A stretch of 64,000 bases of DNA from Mycolicibacterium madagascariense (GCF_010729665.1 NZ_AP022610.1:4154001-4218000), one strand, 5' to 3'. Positions 18,778 to 27,222 are shown, numbered from the stretch's first letter. Notes: generated from the letters alone by a model not told the origin. Numbers and translations: made by a program.

Positions 18778-18794
18778 TGTGCTAATATCGCACA
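18778..18794. promoter_or_regulatory. Probable IclR operator, divergent mhp/iclR promoter
   Basis: Inverted repeat TGTGC-TAATATC-GCACA, arms fully complementary, midway between the divergent mhpC and iclR start codons. The 107-base gap also carries AT-rich promoter-like sequence (TTTTATTGCAATC). Placement and symmetry fit control of both directions by the adjacent IclR protein. Confidence 0.6.
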
Positions 18795-18829
18795 GTGACG
18801 TGCACTATCCATAGAGCATCACTCTCGCG

Positions 18830-19537
18830 ATGACGTCTGTCAAGCAACCGGGCCTGGCCGCCGATCGACTCGCCGCCGGCTCGCAAACGCTGGCCAGGGG
18901 CCTCACCGCGCTGCAGGCGGTCGCGAACTCACCCGCCGGGATGACCGCCCAGCAAGTGGCCGACCACGTGGGCGTGCACCGGACGATCGCCTATCGACTG
19001 CTGTCCACGCTGTCGCAGAACCGCTACCTGGTGAAGGGTGAGGACGGCCGCTACCGTCCGGCGGCGATGCTGGCCGCGCTCGGCGCGTCGTTCGACAACA
19101 ACCTCCGGCAGCTGAGCGTGCCGACCCTGCGCACGCTCGCCGACGACCTCGGCACGACGGTGTCGTTGCTCGTCGCCGAGGGCGATCAGCAGGTGGCCGT
19201 GGCGGTCATCGTGCCGACCCTGGTCTTCTACCAACTGTCGTTCCACGAGGGCAGCCGTCACCCGCTGGACCGCGGCGCCGCGGGCATCGCGCTGCTGTCG
19301 AGCATGCCGCCGCGGCCCGGCGAGCGGGATCTGGTGCCGCTGACCCGCGAGCGGGGTTGGGTCATGACCCACGGCGAGGTCGAGCCCGACACCTACGGAC
19401 TCGCCGTGCCGGTCAGGCGTCGACCGCCGTCACCGCCCACGTGCATCAATCTGATCTCCCACCGCGAGGATGCGCTGATCGGCGGGCGCGACGCGGTCAT
19501 CGAAGCCGCCCAACGGCTTTCGGAAATCCTGGGCTGA
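18830..19537 (+). CDS. IclR-family transcriptional regulator
   Basis: 235 residues. N-terminal winged HTH (ALQAVANSPAGMTAQQVADHVGVHRTIAYRLLSTL, about 28-62), then the IclR effector domain (LRTLADDLGTTVSLLVAEGDQQV; HPLDRGAAGIALL). IclR proteins commonly control aromatic and phenylpropionate catabolism (MhpR is one), and this gene is divergent from mhpCAB. It is followed after 14 bases by a flavoprotein gene on the same strand. The effector is likely an aromatic acid (inference). Confidence 0.88.
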   Translation: MTSVKQPGLAADRLAAGSQTLARGLTALQAVANSPAGMTAQQVADHVGVHRTIAYRLLSTLSQNRYLVKGEDGRYRPAAMLAALGASFDNNLRQLSVPTLRTLADDLGTTVSLLVAEGDQQVAVAVIVPTLVFYQLSFHEGSRHPLDRGAAGIALLSSMPPRPGERDLVPLTRERGWVMTHGEVEPDTYGLAVPVRRRPPSPPTCINLISHREDALIGGRDAVIEAAQRLSEILG

Positions 19538-19551
19538 CGAAGGAGTGAGTG

Positions 19552-21165
19552 GTGAGTAGCGGAGCGGACCTGGAATTCGACGTCGAGACCGACGTCGTCG
19601 TGCTCGGCACCGGCGGTGCCGGCCTGACGGCGGCGCTGACCGCAGCGGCCGGCGGCGCCTCGGTTGCGGTGTACGAGAAGGCCGACACCGTCGGGGGCAC
19701 CACCGCGGTCTCCGGCGGCATCGTCTGGATCCCCGCCCACGATCGCTCCCCCGACGGCGAACTCACGGTGGACGACGCCATGCGGTATCTGGAGGCGCAG
19801 TCCCTCGGCGCGATGGACACCGCGCTCGTCGAGACGTTCGTGCGCACCGGACCCGAGATGCTCGACTTCGTCGAGGCCCACAGTGAGCTCCAATTCGAGG
19901 TCGCCGCAGGCTTTCCCGACTACAAGCCCGAACTGCCCGGCGGCAGGCCCTCGGGCGGCAGGTCGCTCAACGCCAAGCCGTTCGACCTCGCCCGGCTCGG
20001 GGAGTGGAGCGATCGCATCACGTCGTTTCCCGCCGACTGGAGCAACGTGGGCATCGACGCCGAGACGCGGGCCAGGATCCACGCCTCGGTCGACGACGTC
20101 GACGGCGACTTCTGCGTCGCGGGCACCGCACTGGTCGCCGGCTTGCTGAAGGGACTGCTCGACCTCGGCGTCGTGCCGACCACCGGGGCCCGCGCACGCG
20201 AGCTGGTCGCCCGTGACGGCAGGATCGTCGGAGTGCGAATCAGCATGGACGGCATGGACGTTCGCGTCGGCGCCCGCCGTGGCGTGGTGCTCGGCACCGG
20301 GGGCTTCGAATGGGACCCCACGCTCGTCGACGCCTATCTGCGCGGCCCCATGCACGGTCCCGTCTCGCCACCGAACAACACGGGCGACGGCCTGCGCATG
20401 GCGATGGCCCACGGCGCCGATCTGGCCAACATGGGCGAGGCGTGGTGGGTGCCCATCGTCCAGATCCCCGGCGACACCATCGACGGGCATCAGCGCAGCC
20501 GCAGCGTGCGCCTGGAGCGCACGCGTCCCCGCAGCATCATCGTCAACCGGGCGGGCAAGCGGTTCCTCAACGAGGCGGGTGAGTACAACTCGATGGCGGG
20601 TCCATTCCACCACCTGGATCCGCGGTTCGGTTACCTCAACGATCCGGCGTGGATCGTGTTCGACTCGCTGCACCTGAAGAAGTACGGCTTCCTCGGCATC
20701 GATCCCGACGGCGTCGTGCCCGAATGGTTCTGCCAGTCCGCCGATCTCGCCGAGCTCGGCGAGAAGACGGGCATCGACCCCGACGGGCTGGCCCGCACCG
20801 TCGACGCGTGGAATGCCAACGTGGAGAACGAGACCGATCCCGACTTCGGCCGCGGCTCGAGCGCGTACGACGGGTACTGGGGTGACGACTCGGCCGCGAC
20901 GCCCGCATCGAAGACGCTGGGTCCGGTCGACACCGCGCCGTTCTTCGCCGTCCCCGTCACCGTCGGTGCCATGGGCACCAAGGGTGGCCCGCGCACCGAT
21001 GCCGACGCTCGGGTGTTGCACGTCGACGGCGACACGATCCCGGGTCTCTACGCCGTGGGCAATGCGATGGCGGGCGTGACGGGCAAGGCCTACGGCGGCG
21101 CGGGCGGAACCATCGGCCCCGCCATGGTGTTCGGCTACCGCGCGGGGCTGGCGCTCAGCCGGTGA
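19552..21165 (+). CDS. FAD-dependent oxidoreductase, KstD-like
   Basis: 537 residues. VLGTGGAGLTAALTAAAGG, VGGTTAVSGGIVWIPAH and C-terminal VGAMGTKGGPRTDADARVL...GAGGTIGPAMVFGYRAG place it in the FAD_binding_2 3-ketosteroid-delta1-dehydrogenase/fumarate reductase group, a distant paralogue of the 13570-15312 protein. Two GTG codons are adjacent; 19552 is preferred because GAAGGAG is then 6 bases upstream. Co-transcribed with iclR. Substrate unknown. Confidence 0.87.
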   Translation: MSSGADLEFDVETDVVVLGTGGAGLTAALTAAAGGASVAVYEKADTVGGTTAVSGGIVWIPAHDRSPDGELTVDDAMRYLEAQSLGAMDTALVETFVRTGPEMLDFVEAHSELQFEVAAGFPDYKPELPGGRPSGGRSLNAKPFDLARLGEWSDRITSFPADWSNVGIDAETRARIHASVDDVDGDFCVAGTALVAGLLKGLLDLGVVPTTGARARELVARDGRIVGVRISMDGMDVRVGARRGVVLGTGGFEWDPTLVDAYLRGPMHGPVSPPNNTGDGLRMAMAHGADLANMGEAWWVPIVQIPGDTIDGHQRSRSVRLERTRPRSIIVNRAGKRFLNEAGEYNSMAGPFHHLDPRFGYLNDPAWIVFDSLHLKKYGFLGIDPDGVVPEWFCQSADLAELGEKTGIDPDGLARTVDAWNANVENETDPDFGRGSSAYDGYWGDDSAATPASKTLGPVDTAPFFAVPVTVGAMGTKGGPRTDADARVLHVDGDTIPGLYAVGNAMAGVTGKAYGGAGGTIGPAMVFGYRAGLALSR

Positions 21166-21169
21166 CCGT

Positions 21170-21212
21170 GCGCCGACACGGCGGCGATGAGGGATTCGCG
21201 CCGTCTTGCGCC
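21170..21212. terminator. Imperfect hairpin between convergent genes
   Basis: Arms around GCGCCGACACGGCG and CGCCGTCTTGCGC pair with a few mismatches across a 15-base loop. It fills the gap between the convergent flavoprotein and crotonase stop codons; likely a bidirectional terminator. Confidence 0.5.
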
Positions 21213-22108
21213 TACGGTTCGGTCTTGGCCGTCGGCTGAACCGGCGGGGCCTCTCGCCAGTTGGGTAGGCCGTCGGTTTCGTTGGCGACGGGGAAGCCCC
21301 CGTTGTGCACCTGGACCCAGTGGCCGTGGTTGAGCTGGTGCATGGTGAAGCACGCGTTGAGGGAGTTGTAGAAGCCCTGGTTGTCCTGCGTCTGGTTGAC
21401 CGACTCCTTGATCAGCAGCGCGGCCATCGTCGGCACCTTGGCGATGCGCCTGGCGAACTCCAGCGTCTTGTCTGCGAGTTCATCGGCCGGGAACACCTTG
21501 GACACCATGCCGAGCGCGTAGGCCTCCTCCACCGACAGCGAATCGCCAGTGAGCATGAGCTCCTTGGTCTTTCGCGCGCCGAACTCCCACGGGTGGGCGA
21601 AGTACTCGACACCGCACATGCCCAACCGCGTCCCGACGACGTCGGCGAAGGTGGTGTCGTCGGCGGCGACGATCAGGTCACACGCCCACATCAGCATCAG
21701 CGCGGCCGCATAGACGTCACCGTGCACCTGGGCGACGGTGATCTTGCGGAGATTGCGCCAGCGGCGGGTGTTCTCGAAGAAGTAGTGCCACTCCTGCAGC
21801 ATGAGTTTCTCGGCGCCCGCGCGCGTCGCGCCGTTGACGCTGAAGCTCGGATGCTGGTCGGGCCCAGGCTGATACTCCGACATCATGGTCTTGGACCCGA
21901 GGTCGTGGCCGGAGGAGAACATCGGCCCGTTGCCACCGAGGATGACGACGCGGACCCTGTCGTCGGCCTCCGCCTCGAGGAAGGCCTCGTTCAATTCGAC
22001 GAGCAGACCGCGCTGTTGGGCGTTGCGCTGGTCGGGGCGATTGAGCATGATCCTGGCGATCGTGCCCTCGTCGAGGGTCTCGTACGTGACGTAGCGGTAG
22101 TCGGCCAT
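21212..22108 (-). CDS. Enoyl-CoA hydratase/isomerase (crotonase) family
   Basis: 298 residues. Oxyanion-hole segment MFSSGHDLGSK (in place of FxAGxD) and a VHGDVYAAALML second loop. The Glu144-equivalent of rat hydratase is replaced (TFADVVGTRLGM) while the Glu164-equivalent is kept (TKELMLTGD). A large insert follows the first loop. The chemistry may therefore not be simple hydration. A GAGAA-type motif lies 20 bases upstream, linking it to the CoA island. Confidence 0.82.
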   Translation of the reverse strand: MADYRYVTYETLDEGTIARIMLNRPDQRNAQQRGLLVELNEAFLEAEADDRVRVVILGGNGPMFSSGHDLGSKTMMSEYQPGPDQHPSFSVNGATRAGAEKLMLQEWHYFFENTRRWRNLRKITVAQVHGDVYAAALMLMWACDLIVAADDTTFADVVGTRLGMCGVEYFAHPWEFGARKTKELMLTGDSLSVEEAYALGMVSKVFPADELADKTLEFARRIAKVPTMAALLIKESVNQTQDNQGFYNSLNACFTMHQLNHGHWVQVHNGGFPVANETDGLPNWREAPPVQPTAKTEP

Positions 22109-22127
22109 GTTCGGACTCTATTCCTCT

Positions 22128-22143
22128 GAGAAGGGCGTTACCG
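22128..22143 (+). promoter_or_regulatory. GAGAA-type island operator motif
   Basis: GAGAAGGGCGTTACCG, 20 bases upstream of the crotonase start on the opposite strand. 13 of 16 positions match the motif at 23865-23880. Confidence 0.5.
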
Positions 22144-22162
22144 CCGGGGGTCGCGTCGCCCT

Positions 22163-22224
22163 CGCGAGCAGCCGCACACGTGCCGCGACACGCCGTATCA
22201 GGGGCATGTTCACGGCTGCTCGCG
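22163..22224. repeat. Dispersed intergenic hairpin R2
   Basis: Perfect 12-bp stem (CGCGAGCAGCCG / CGGCTGCTCGCG) with a 38-base interior. The right arm ends 5 bases after the thiolase-like gene stop. Same arm sequence as R1. Probable terminator. Confidence 0.7.
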
Positions 22225-22229
22225 GGGTG

Positions 22230-23375
22230 TCAGAGCGACAGGAGGGTGGCCGACGCCGTGCCCGGCGCGCCGTAGACCTGGGCCAGGCCGACCCGGGGCG
22301 CACCCGGCACCTGGCGTTCACCGGCTTCGCCGCGCAGCTGGCGCACCAGCTCGTGCATCTGTCGCAGTCCCGATGCGCCGATGGGTTCGCCGTTGGCGAT
22401 CAGGCCGCCGTCGGTGTTGACCGGTATCGAGCCGCCGATCTCGGTGGCGCCGTCGGCGATCAGCTTCTCCTGGTCGCCGTGGGCGCACAGTCCCGTCTCG
22501 GCCATGTGGATGACCTCGGCGCCGGCGTCGGTGTCCTGCAGCTGCGCGACGTCGACGTCCTCGGGTCCGATGCCGGCGATCTCGTAGGCGGCGCGCGCGG
22601 CGTACACCGTCGGCGAGAGATCCTCGTCGAGCGGCGCCGACGTGGCGTGGACCTCGTACGCGCCGAAGCGACGGGTGCGAATCTCGCTGGCGCGCACGAA
22701 CACCGGCTTGTCGGTGTAGCGGTGCGCGATGTCGGCGCGGCACATGATCACCGCCGCCGCACCCTCGTCGGGCGCGCAGAACATGTACTGGCGCAACGGG
22801 TAGTTGAGCACCGGGGACGCCATGATCTCCTCGACCGAGATCTCCTTGCGGCGAAAGGCGTTGGGATTCTTCACGCCGTTGCGGAAGTTCTTGTTGGCCA
22901 CCCGCGCCAGGGTCTCCTCGGAGATACCGTGCTGGTGCAGGTAGTGATTGGCCTTCATGCCGAAGAACTTGGTGGTGACGAACTGCCCGTTCTGCGCATA
23001 CCACTGCGGCAGGGCGAGTTTGGCCGGGTCGTCGGTGAACGCACCGCGGGGGTGCTTGTCCAGGCCGACCGCGACGCCGATGTCGTACTTGCCCAGCCGG
23101 ATGGTGTCGGCGGTCTGCTGGATGGCGCTGGCCGAGGTCGCGCAGGCGTTGAAGACGTTGGTGAAGGTGATGCCGGTGAGGCCGACGAGCCGCGTCACGG
23201 AGTCGGGGTTGGACACCTCGTAACTCCCGCCGAAGCCGAACTGCACGTCTTCCCAGGCGATTCCGGCATCGCCGAGCGCGGCGCGGATGGCCTGCGCGCC
23301 CATCTCCACGGCCGACGTGTCGAAGCGGCCGAACGGGTGGATGCCGACGCCGATGATGGCTACGTCATTGCTCAT
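22230..23375 (-). CDS. Thiolase-fold (lipid-transfer type) protein, non-canonical site
   Basis: 381 residues. Nucleophile Cys78 is present in NACATSASA. The usual GHP histidine motif reads NGEPIGASG (Glu near 330), and the C-terminal CxG cysteine loop reads YGAPGTASA. So of the thiolase triad only the first Cys remains. Known: mycobacterial Ltp-type proteins with altered triads partner with DUF35 proteins, and Ltp2 is a retro-aldolase in sterol side-chain breakdown. The adjacent, ATGA-overlapping DUF35 gene supports such a complex. Start ATG at 23375. Confidence 0.87.
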   Translation of the reverse strand: MSNDVAIIGVGIHPFGRFDTSAVEMGAQAIRAALGDAGIAWEDVQFGFGGSYEVSNPDSVTRLVGLTGITFTNVFNACATSASAIQQTADTIRLGKYDIGVAVGLDKHPRGAFTDDPAKLALPQWYAQNGQFVTTKFFGMKANHYLHQHGISEETLARVANKNFRNGVKNPNAFRRKEISVEEIMASPVLNYPLRQYMFCAPDEGAAAVIMCRADIAHRYTDKPVFVRASEIRTRRFGAYEVHATSAPLDEDLSPTVYAARAAYEIAGIGPEDVDVAQLQDTDAGAEVIHMAETGLCAHGDQEKLIADGATEIGGSIPVNTDGGLIANGEPIGASGLRQMHELVRQLRGEAGERQVPGAPRVGLAQVYGAPGTASATLLSL

Positions 23376-23803
23376 TGCGGGCTCCCTGTCTGAACCGGCT
23401 GGAACGCAAAGGTGACGATCTCGTTGCCCTCGGCGTCGGTGGCGAACGGGATGAACGTCAGCTCGACCTCCATTCCGAACGACAGCTTGGCCGGGTCGTT
23501 CTCCGTCAGCCGACCCTCGACGCGCACGACGTCGTCGAGTTGCACCAGGCCGACGCCGAACGGCACGAAGTCCTTGCCGGTGGGGCCGATGTAGGGTGCC
23601 CCGGGCGCGAAGCCCTGCGTCGTCCACGCGATCACGGTGCCCCGCCGCGGCAGCAGCACATCGCTCATCTGCGCCCTACTGCACTTGGGGCAGTGCGACT
23701 GCCGGGGGAACACCGTTGCCCCGCACGCGCCGCATCCGCTGCCGACGAGCCGAGCGTCCTCCTCCGGCCACGTCGAGATGCTGGCATCCATCGCCTTCTG
23801 CAC
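23372..23803 (-). CDS. DUF35 Zn-ribbon/OB-fold protein, partner of thiolase-like enzyme
   Basis: 143 residues. N-terminal zinc ribbon CGACGATVFPRQSHCPKC (two CxxC pairs) followed by an OB-fold (GTVIAWTTQGFAPGAPYIGPTGKDFVPFGVGLVQL). DUF35 proteins bind CoA thioesters and join thiolase-like or MaoC-like subunits into hydratase or aldolase complexes. GTG at 23803 has GAGGAGG just upstream. First gene of the two-gene operon. Confidence 0.88.
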   Translation of the reverse strand: MQKAMDASISTWPEEDARLVGSGCGACGATVFPRQSHCPKCSRAQMSDVLLPRRGTVIAWTTQGFAPGAPYIGPTGKDFVPFGVGLVQLDDVVRVEGRLTENDPAKLSFGMEVELTFIPFATDAEGNEIVTFAFQPVQTGSPQ

Positions 23804-23864
23804 ACGGCCTCCTCAACGCGGGAAGAATACGTTGGCGAGATCGTACAACACGCTTTCCGCAAAG

Positions 23865-23880
23865 CGGTAAGCCCGTTCTC
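23865..23880 (-). promoter_or_regulatory. GAGAA-type island operator motif
   Basis: Minus strand reads GAGAACGGGCTTACCG, between the meaB-like stop (which it overlaps) and the DUF35 start, where a promoter for the DUF35-thiolase pair would be expected. Confidence 0.5.
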
Positions 23881-24751
23881 ATCCGGGGTCGGGCCCGCCC
23901 AGCAGCGCCCTCGTCGCGGAGTAGACGTCGAGTTCGCCGTCGGCCACCCGCTTCGCCAGCCCGTCGAGACCGGGATGGACGCGCAGCGCGCTCTGCGCCA
24001 GTGAGAGCACCTGCGCGCGGGCCCGCGCGGCCCGTCGTTCGGGGTCGTCGGCACGCAGGTGGGCGTCGATGGCCTCGACGAGTTCGGCGATGCCCTCGTT
24101 GCGCGTGGCCACGATCTTGAGGATCGGCGCGCTGGTCTCGGCGTGCAGATCGCGCGCGGTTTGGTCGGCGCCGTCGCGGTCGGCCTTGTTGATCGCGACG
24201 ATGTCGGCGACCTCCAGAAGCCCGGCCTTGGCCGCCTGGATGGCATCGCCGGCACCGGGATTGAGCACGACGACGGCAGGATCCGCGACGGCCGCGATCT
24301 CGATCTCGGACTGTCCGACCCCGACGGTCTCGATGAGGACGACGTCGTAGGACAGCGCGCCGAGCACCCGGATCGCGGCGGGCACGCCCTCGGCCAGGCC
24401 ACCGAGATGGCCGCGGGTCGCGACCGACCGGATCAGCACGTCGGGGTCGTCGACGTGCGCGGCCATCCGGATGCGATCACCGAGGAGCGCGCCGCCGCTG
24501 TACGGCGACGAAGGATCCACCGCCAGCACGGCCACCCGTTTGCCCTGTCCGCGGTAGGCCGCCACCAGCACGGCGATCGTCGTCGACTTGCCCGCCCCCG
24601 GCGGACCCGTGATGCCGATCGTGCGCACCGGGTGGTGGCCGACGACCGCGAGAACCTCGCTGCGCCGGTCACTCTCGATCAGGCTCAGCAGCCGACCCAC
24701 CGCGCGAGTCGATCCGTTGCGCGCCGCGGCGACGAGCTCCTCGATGGTCAT
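23879..24751 (-). CDS. meaB: MeaB/ArgK-type GTPase, B12-mutase chaperone
   Basis: About 290 residues. Walker A GPPGAGKS near residue 52, LAVDPSSPYSGGALLGDRIRM, DVVLIETVGVGQSE (switch/Walker B) and NKAD. G3E-family GTPases of this type load and protect adenosylcobalamin in acyl-CoA mutases. The partner here is probably the split mutase about 9 kb away, although most mycobacteria also carry a meaB near mutAB. Start ATG at 24751. Divergent from an SDR operon across a 17-bp GAGAAT palindrome. Confidence 0.88.
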   Translation of the reverse strand: MTIEELVAAARNGSTRAVGRLLSLIESDRRSEVLAVVGHHPVRTIGITGPPGAGKSTTIAVLVAAYRGQGKRVAVLAVDPSSPYSGGALLGDRIRMAAHVDDPDVLIRSVATRGHLGGLAEGVPAAIRVLGALSYDVVLIETVGVGQSEIEIAAVADPAVVVLNPGAGDAIQAAKAGLLEVADIVAINKADRDGADQTARDLHAETSAPILKIVATRNEGIAELVEAIDAHLRADDPERRAARARAQVLSLAQSALRVHPGLDGLAKRVADGELDVYSATRALLGGPDPG

Positions 24752-24828
24752 CGACTGATCAGCTCCTCGCGTCGCGGCGACTGTATCCCCGCATCGGGAC
24801 CACGGCTGGACCTTCCGACGACCGCTGC

Positions 24829-24845
24829 GGAGAATGTTATTCTCC
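24829..24845. promoter_or_regulatory. GAGAAT palindromic operator (strong)
   Basis: GGAGAAT-GTT-ATTCTCC, arms perfectly complementary, in the divergent meaB/SDR promoter region. The best symmetric copy of the motif found at the other operon heads. Confidence 0.65.
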
Positions 24846-24881
24846 AGATCCGAGAGGAATAGTCGCACGAAGGGGAGCTAC

Positions 24882-25646
24882 GTGGATATCGAGGGCAATT
24901 CCGCCATCGTCGTCGGCGGTGCCGGCGGATTGGGCGAGGCGACCGTGCGCCGCCTGCACGCCGCGGGCGCCAAGGTCGTCGTCGCCGACATGGCCGACGA
25001 CAAGGGCAAGGCCCTCGAGAGCGAGCTGGGCGTCCGCTACGTCCAAACCGACGCCACGTCCGAGGAATCGGTGCAGGCGGCCATCGCCGAGGCGGTAGCC
25101 CTTGGGCCACTGCGCATCTCGGTGGACACGCACGGTGGGCCTGCCAGCGGTGGCCGCCTCGTCGGCAAGGACGGCTCCGCGCTGGCGCTCGACGGGTTCA
25201 AGACCACGATCGAGTTCTACCTGACGGCCGTCTTCAACGTCATGCGGCTGTCCGCGGCGGCGATCGCACAGTCCGACCCCCTGGAGGAGGGCGGTCGCGG
25301 CGTCATCGTCAACACCGCGTCGATCGCCGGCTACGAGGGCCAGGTCGGCCAGCTTCCCTACGCGGCCGCCAAGGGTGGCGTGTTGGGCATGACGCTGGTC
25401 GCCGCGCGCGACCTGTCGCCGCTCGGCATCCGCGTGGTGACCATCGCCCCCGGCACCATCAACACGCCCGCCTACGGCAAGGCCGCCGACCAGCTCGAGC
25501 AGTATTGGGGCCCGCAGGTGCCGTTCCCCAAGCGCATGGGCCGCTCCACCGAGTACGCCCAGCTGGCGCAGAGCATCATCGAGAACGACTACCTCAACGG
25601 CGAGATCATCCGCCTGGACGGTGCCCTGCGCTTCCCACCCAGATGA
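24882..25646 (+). CDS. SDR, 3-hydroxyacyl-CoA dehydrogenase type II-like
   Basis: 254 residues. GGAGGLGEA cofactor motif, VADMADD, NTASIAGYEGQ and YAAAK, with the NTPAYGKA and IRLDGALRFPPR tail of the HSD17B10-like NAD-dependent 3-hydroxyacyl-CoA dehydrogenases. It would oxidise the 3-hydroxyacyl-CoA formed by a hydratase. GTG at 24882 lies 6 bases after GGGGAG; upstream in-frame codons overlap the operator. The stop overlaps the next SDR start (ATGA). Confidence 0.88.
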   Translation: MDIEGNSAIVVGGAGGLGEATVRRLHAAGAKVVVADMADDKGKALESELGVRYVQTDATSEESVQAAIAEAVALGPLRISVDTHGGPASGGRLVGKDGSALALDGFKTTIEFYLTAVFNVMRLSAAAIAQSDPLEEGGRGVIVNTASIAGYEGQVGQLPYAAAKGGVLGMTLVAARDLSPLGIRVVTIAPGTINTPAYGKAADQLEQYWGPQVPFPKRMGRSTEYAQLAQSIIENDYLNGEIIRLDGALRFPPR

Positions 25647-26401
25647 CGGCGCTCGACGGCAAGGTCGCGTTCGTCGCCGGGGCCAGCCGCGGCATCGGCG
25701 CGACGGTCGCCGAGGCGCTTGCCGCCGCGGGGGCCGCCGTCGTCGTCGCGGCGCGCTCCGAACGGCAGGGCAGGCTGCCCGGCACCATCGGCGCGGTGGC
25801 CGACCGGATCGTCGCCGCGGGCGGCCGGGCGCTGCCCGTCGCGTGCGACGTCACCAGCGAAGCGTCGGTGAACCACGCGGTCGACGCCGCGGTCACCGAA
25901 TTCGGCGGCATCGACGTGCTCGTCGCCAATGCGGGCGTATTGTGGCTCGGCGCAATCGAATCCACGCCGCTGAAGCGATGGCAGCTGTGTCTCGACGTCA
26001 ACCTCACGGGCGTCTTCCTCGTCACCAGGGCCGTCATCCCGCACGTGCGCGCCCGCGGCGGCGGCTCGCTGATCGCCGTGACGACCACCGGCGTGACGAT
26101 GGTCGACCACGGAGCCAACGCCTACTGGGTGTCCAAGGCCGCCGCCGAACGGCTCTACCTCGGACTGGCGGCCGACCTGCGACCGGACAACGTCGCCGTC
26201 AACTGCCTGAGCCCGTCGCGGGTGGTGCTGACCGAGGGCTGGCAGGCCAGTGGCGGTGGCGTCGAGATCCCCCCCGACATGGTCGAGCCGCCCGAGGCGA
26301 TGGCGAACGCGGCGGTGTGGTTGGCCCGGCAGGACGCGACGGGCGTCACGGGCACCGTTCAGCGCTCCGAATCCCTCGATCTCTCCGGCGAGCAGACGTA
26401 A
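25643..26401 (+). CDS. SDR family oxidoreductase
   Basis: 252 residues. AGASRGIGA, the extended AARSERQGRLPGTIGAVADRI segment, NAGVLWLG, VTTTGVT in place of the Ser strand, and YWVSKAAAE. The LPGT segment resembles citronellol-dehydrogenase/HSDL2-like SDRs, as does the 35174 protein. It is coupled to the preceding SDR. Its last five codons (SGEQT, stop) lie within the left arm of hairpin R3. Confidence 0.87.
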   Translation: MTALDGKVAFVAGASRGIGATVAEALAAAGAAVVVAARSERQGRLPGTIGAVADRIVAAGGRALPVACDVTSEASVNHAVDAAVTEFGGIDVLVANAGVLWLGAIESTPLKRWQLCLDVNLTGVFLVTRAVIPHVRARGGGSLIAVTTTGVTMVDHGANAYWVSKAAAERLYLGLAADLRPDNVAVNCLSPSRVVLTEGWQASGGGVEIPPDMVEPPEAMANAAVWLARQDATGVTGTVQRSESLDLSGEQT

Positions 26402-26445
26402 AGGGCCCTGAATTGCCGTCATTGAGGGCCATTTGCGTCTGTTCG
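26388..26445. repeat. Dispersed intergenic hairpin R3
   Basis: 22-base arms beginning GCGAGCAGACG and ending CGTCTGTTCGC pair at 19 of 22 positions around a 15-base loop. The left arm contains the SDR stop codon; the right arm ends 11 bases after the convergent crotonase stop. Likely bidirectional terminator, related to R1 and R2. Confidence 0.7.
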
Positions 26446-26456
26446 CGGGGAAGAAG

Positions 26457-27221
26457 TCAGCGCTTGGCCACCAGGCCGTCGACGATCCGGTTGAAGTCCG
26501 GCGTGCCGAACGACACGTACTCCGCGAGATTGGCGTAGTCCAGCGACGCCATGACGTTCTTCTCCAGCTGAATGTTCATCAGCCGCTTGGTGGCCTCGAC
26601 GGCCTGCTGCGGCAGGGCCATCATCTTCTTCGCGCACGCGATGGCCTCGGCGAGCGGATCGGCGACGACGTGGTTGGCCAACCCCAGCTCGACGGCCCGA
26701 TGCGCCTTGATCCGAACGCCGGTCAGCGCGAACTCCTTGGCCTGCAACAGGCTGATCTGCGACGGCCACACCAGCGGGCCGCCGTCGGCGGCGACCAGAC
26801 CGATCTGCACGTGCGGGTCGGCGAAGTGCGCGGTCTCGGCGATGTAGACCACGTCTGAGAGCGCAGCGAGGCTGCAGCCCAACCCGACCGCGGGACCATT
26901 GACCGCGGCGATCACCGGGATGCGGCAGCGCACCATCCCGATGACGAGTTCCCTGCCGTGCTTGATCGTCTTCTGCCGCAACGCCTCGTCGTGCCGCAGC
27001 TCGTCGAGGTAGGTGAAGTCCCCGCCCGCCGAGAACGCCCGGCCCGCACCGGTGATCACGGCGGCGCGCGCATCGGCGTCCTCGTCGAGCGCGGCCCAGA
27101 TCGTGGCCAGCCCGACGTGCAGGGCATCGTTGACGGCATTCAGCGCATCGGGTCGGTTGAGGGTGATGATCCGCAGACCGCCCTCGGCCCTGACGTCGAT
27201 TTCGGCTGGCATGTCATACAT
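26457..27221 (-). CDS. Enoyl-CoA hydratase/isomerase (crotonase) family
   Basis: 254 residues. RAFSAGGDFTYL oxyanion loop and VNGPAVGLGCSLAAL. The catalytic-Glu loop reads FADPHVQIGLVAADGG (His where Glu144 is expected), while AKEFALTG keeps the Glu164-equivalent. This is a common mycobacterial crotonase subtype of unsettled chemistry. Start ATG at 27221 lies one base after the acyl-CoA dehydrogenase stop; ATG at 27212 is the alternative. Last gene of the fadD-fadE-fadE-ech operon. Confidence 0.85.
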   Translation of the reverse strand: MYDMPAEIDVRAEGGLRIITLNRPDALNAVNDALHVGLATIWAALDEDADARAAVITGAGRAFSAGGDFTYLDELRHDEALRQKTIKHGRELVIGMVRCRIPVIAAVNGPAVGLGCSLAALSDVVYIAETAHFADPHVQIGLVAADGGPLVWPSQISLLQAKEFALTGVRIKAHRAVELGLANHVVADPLAEAIACAKKMMALPQQAVEATKRLMNIQLEKNVMASLDYANLAEYVSFGTPDFNRIVDGLVAKR

Positions 27222-27222
27222 T

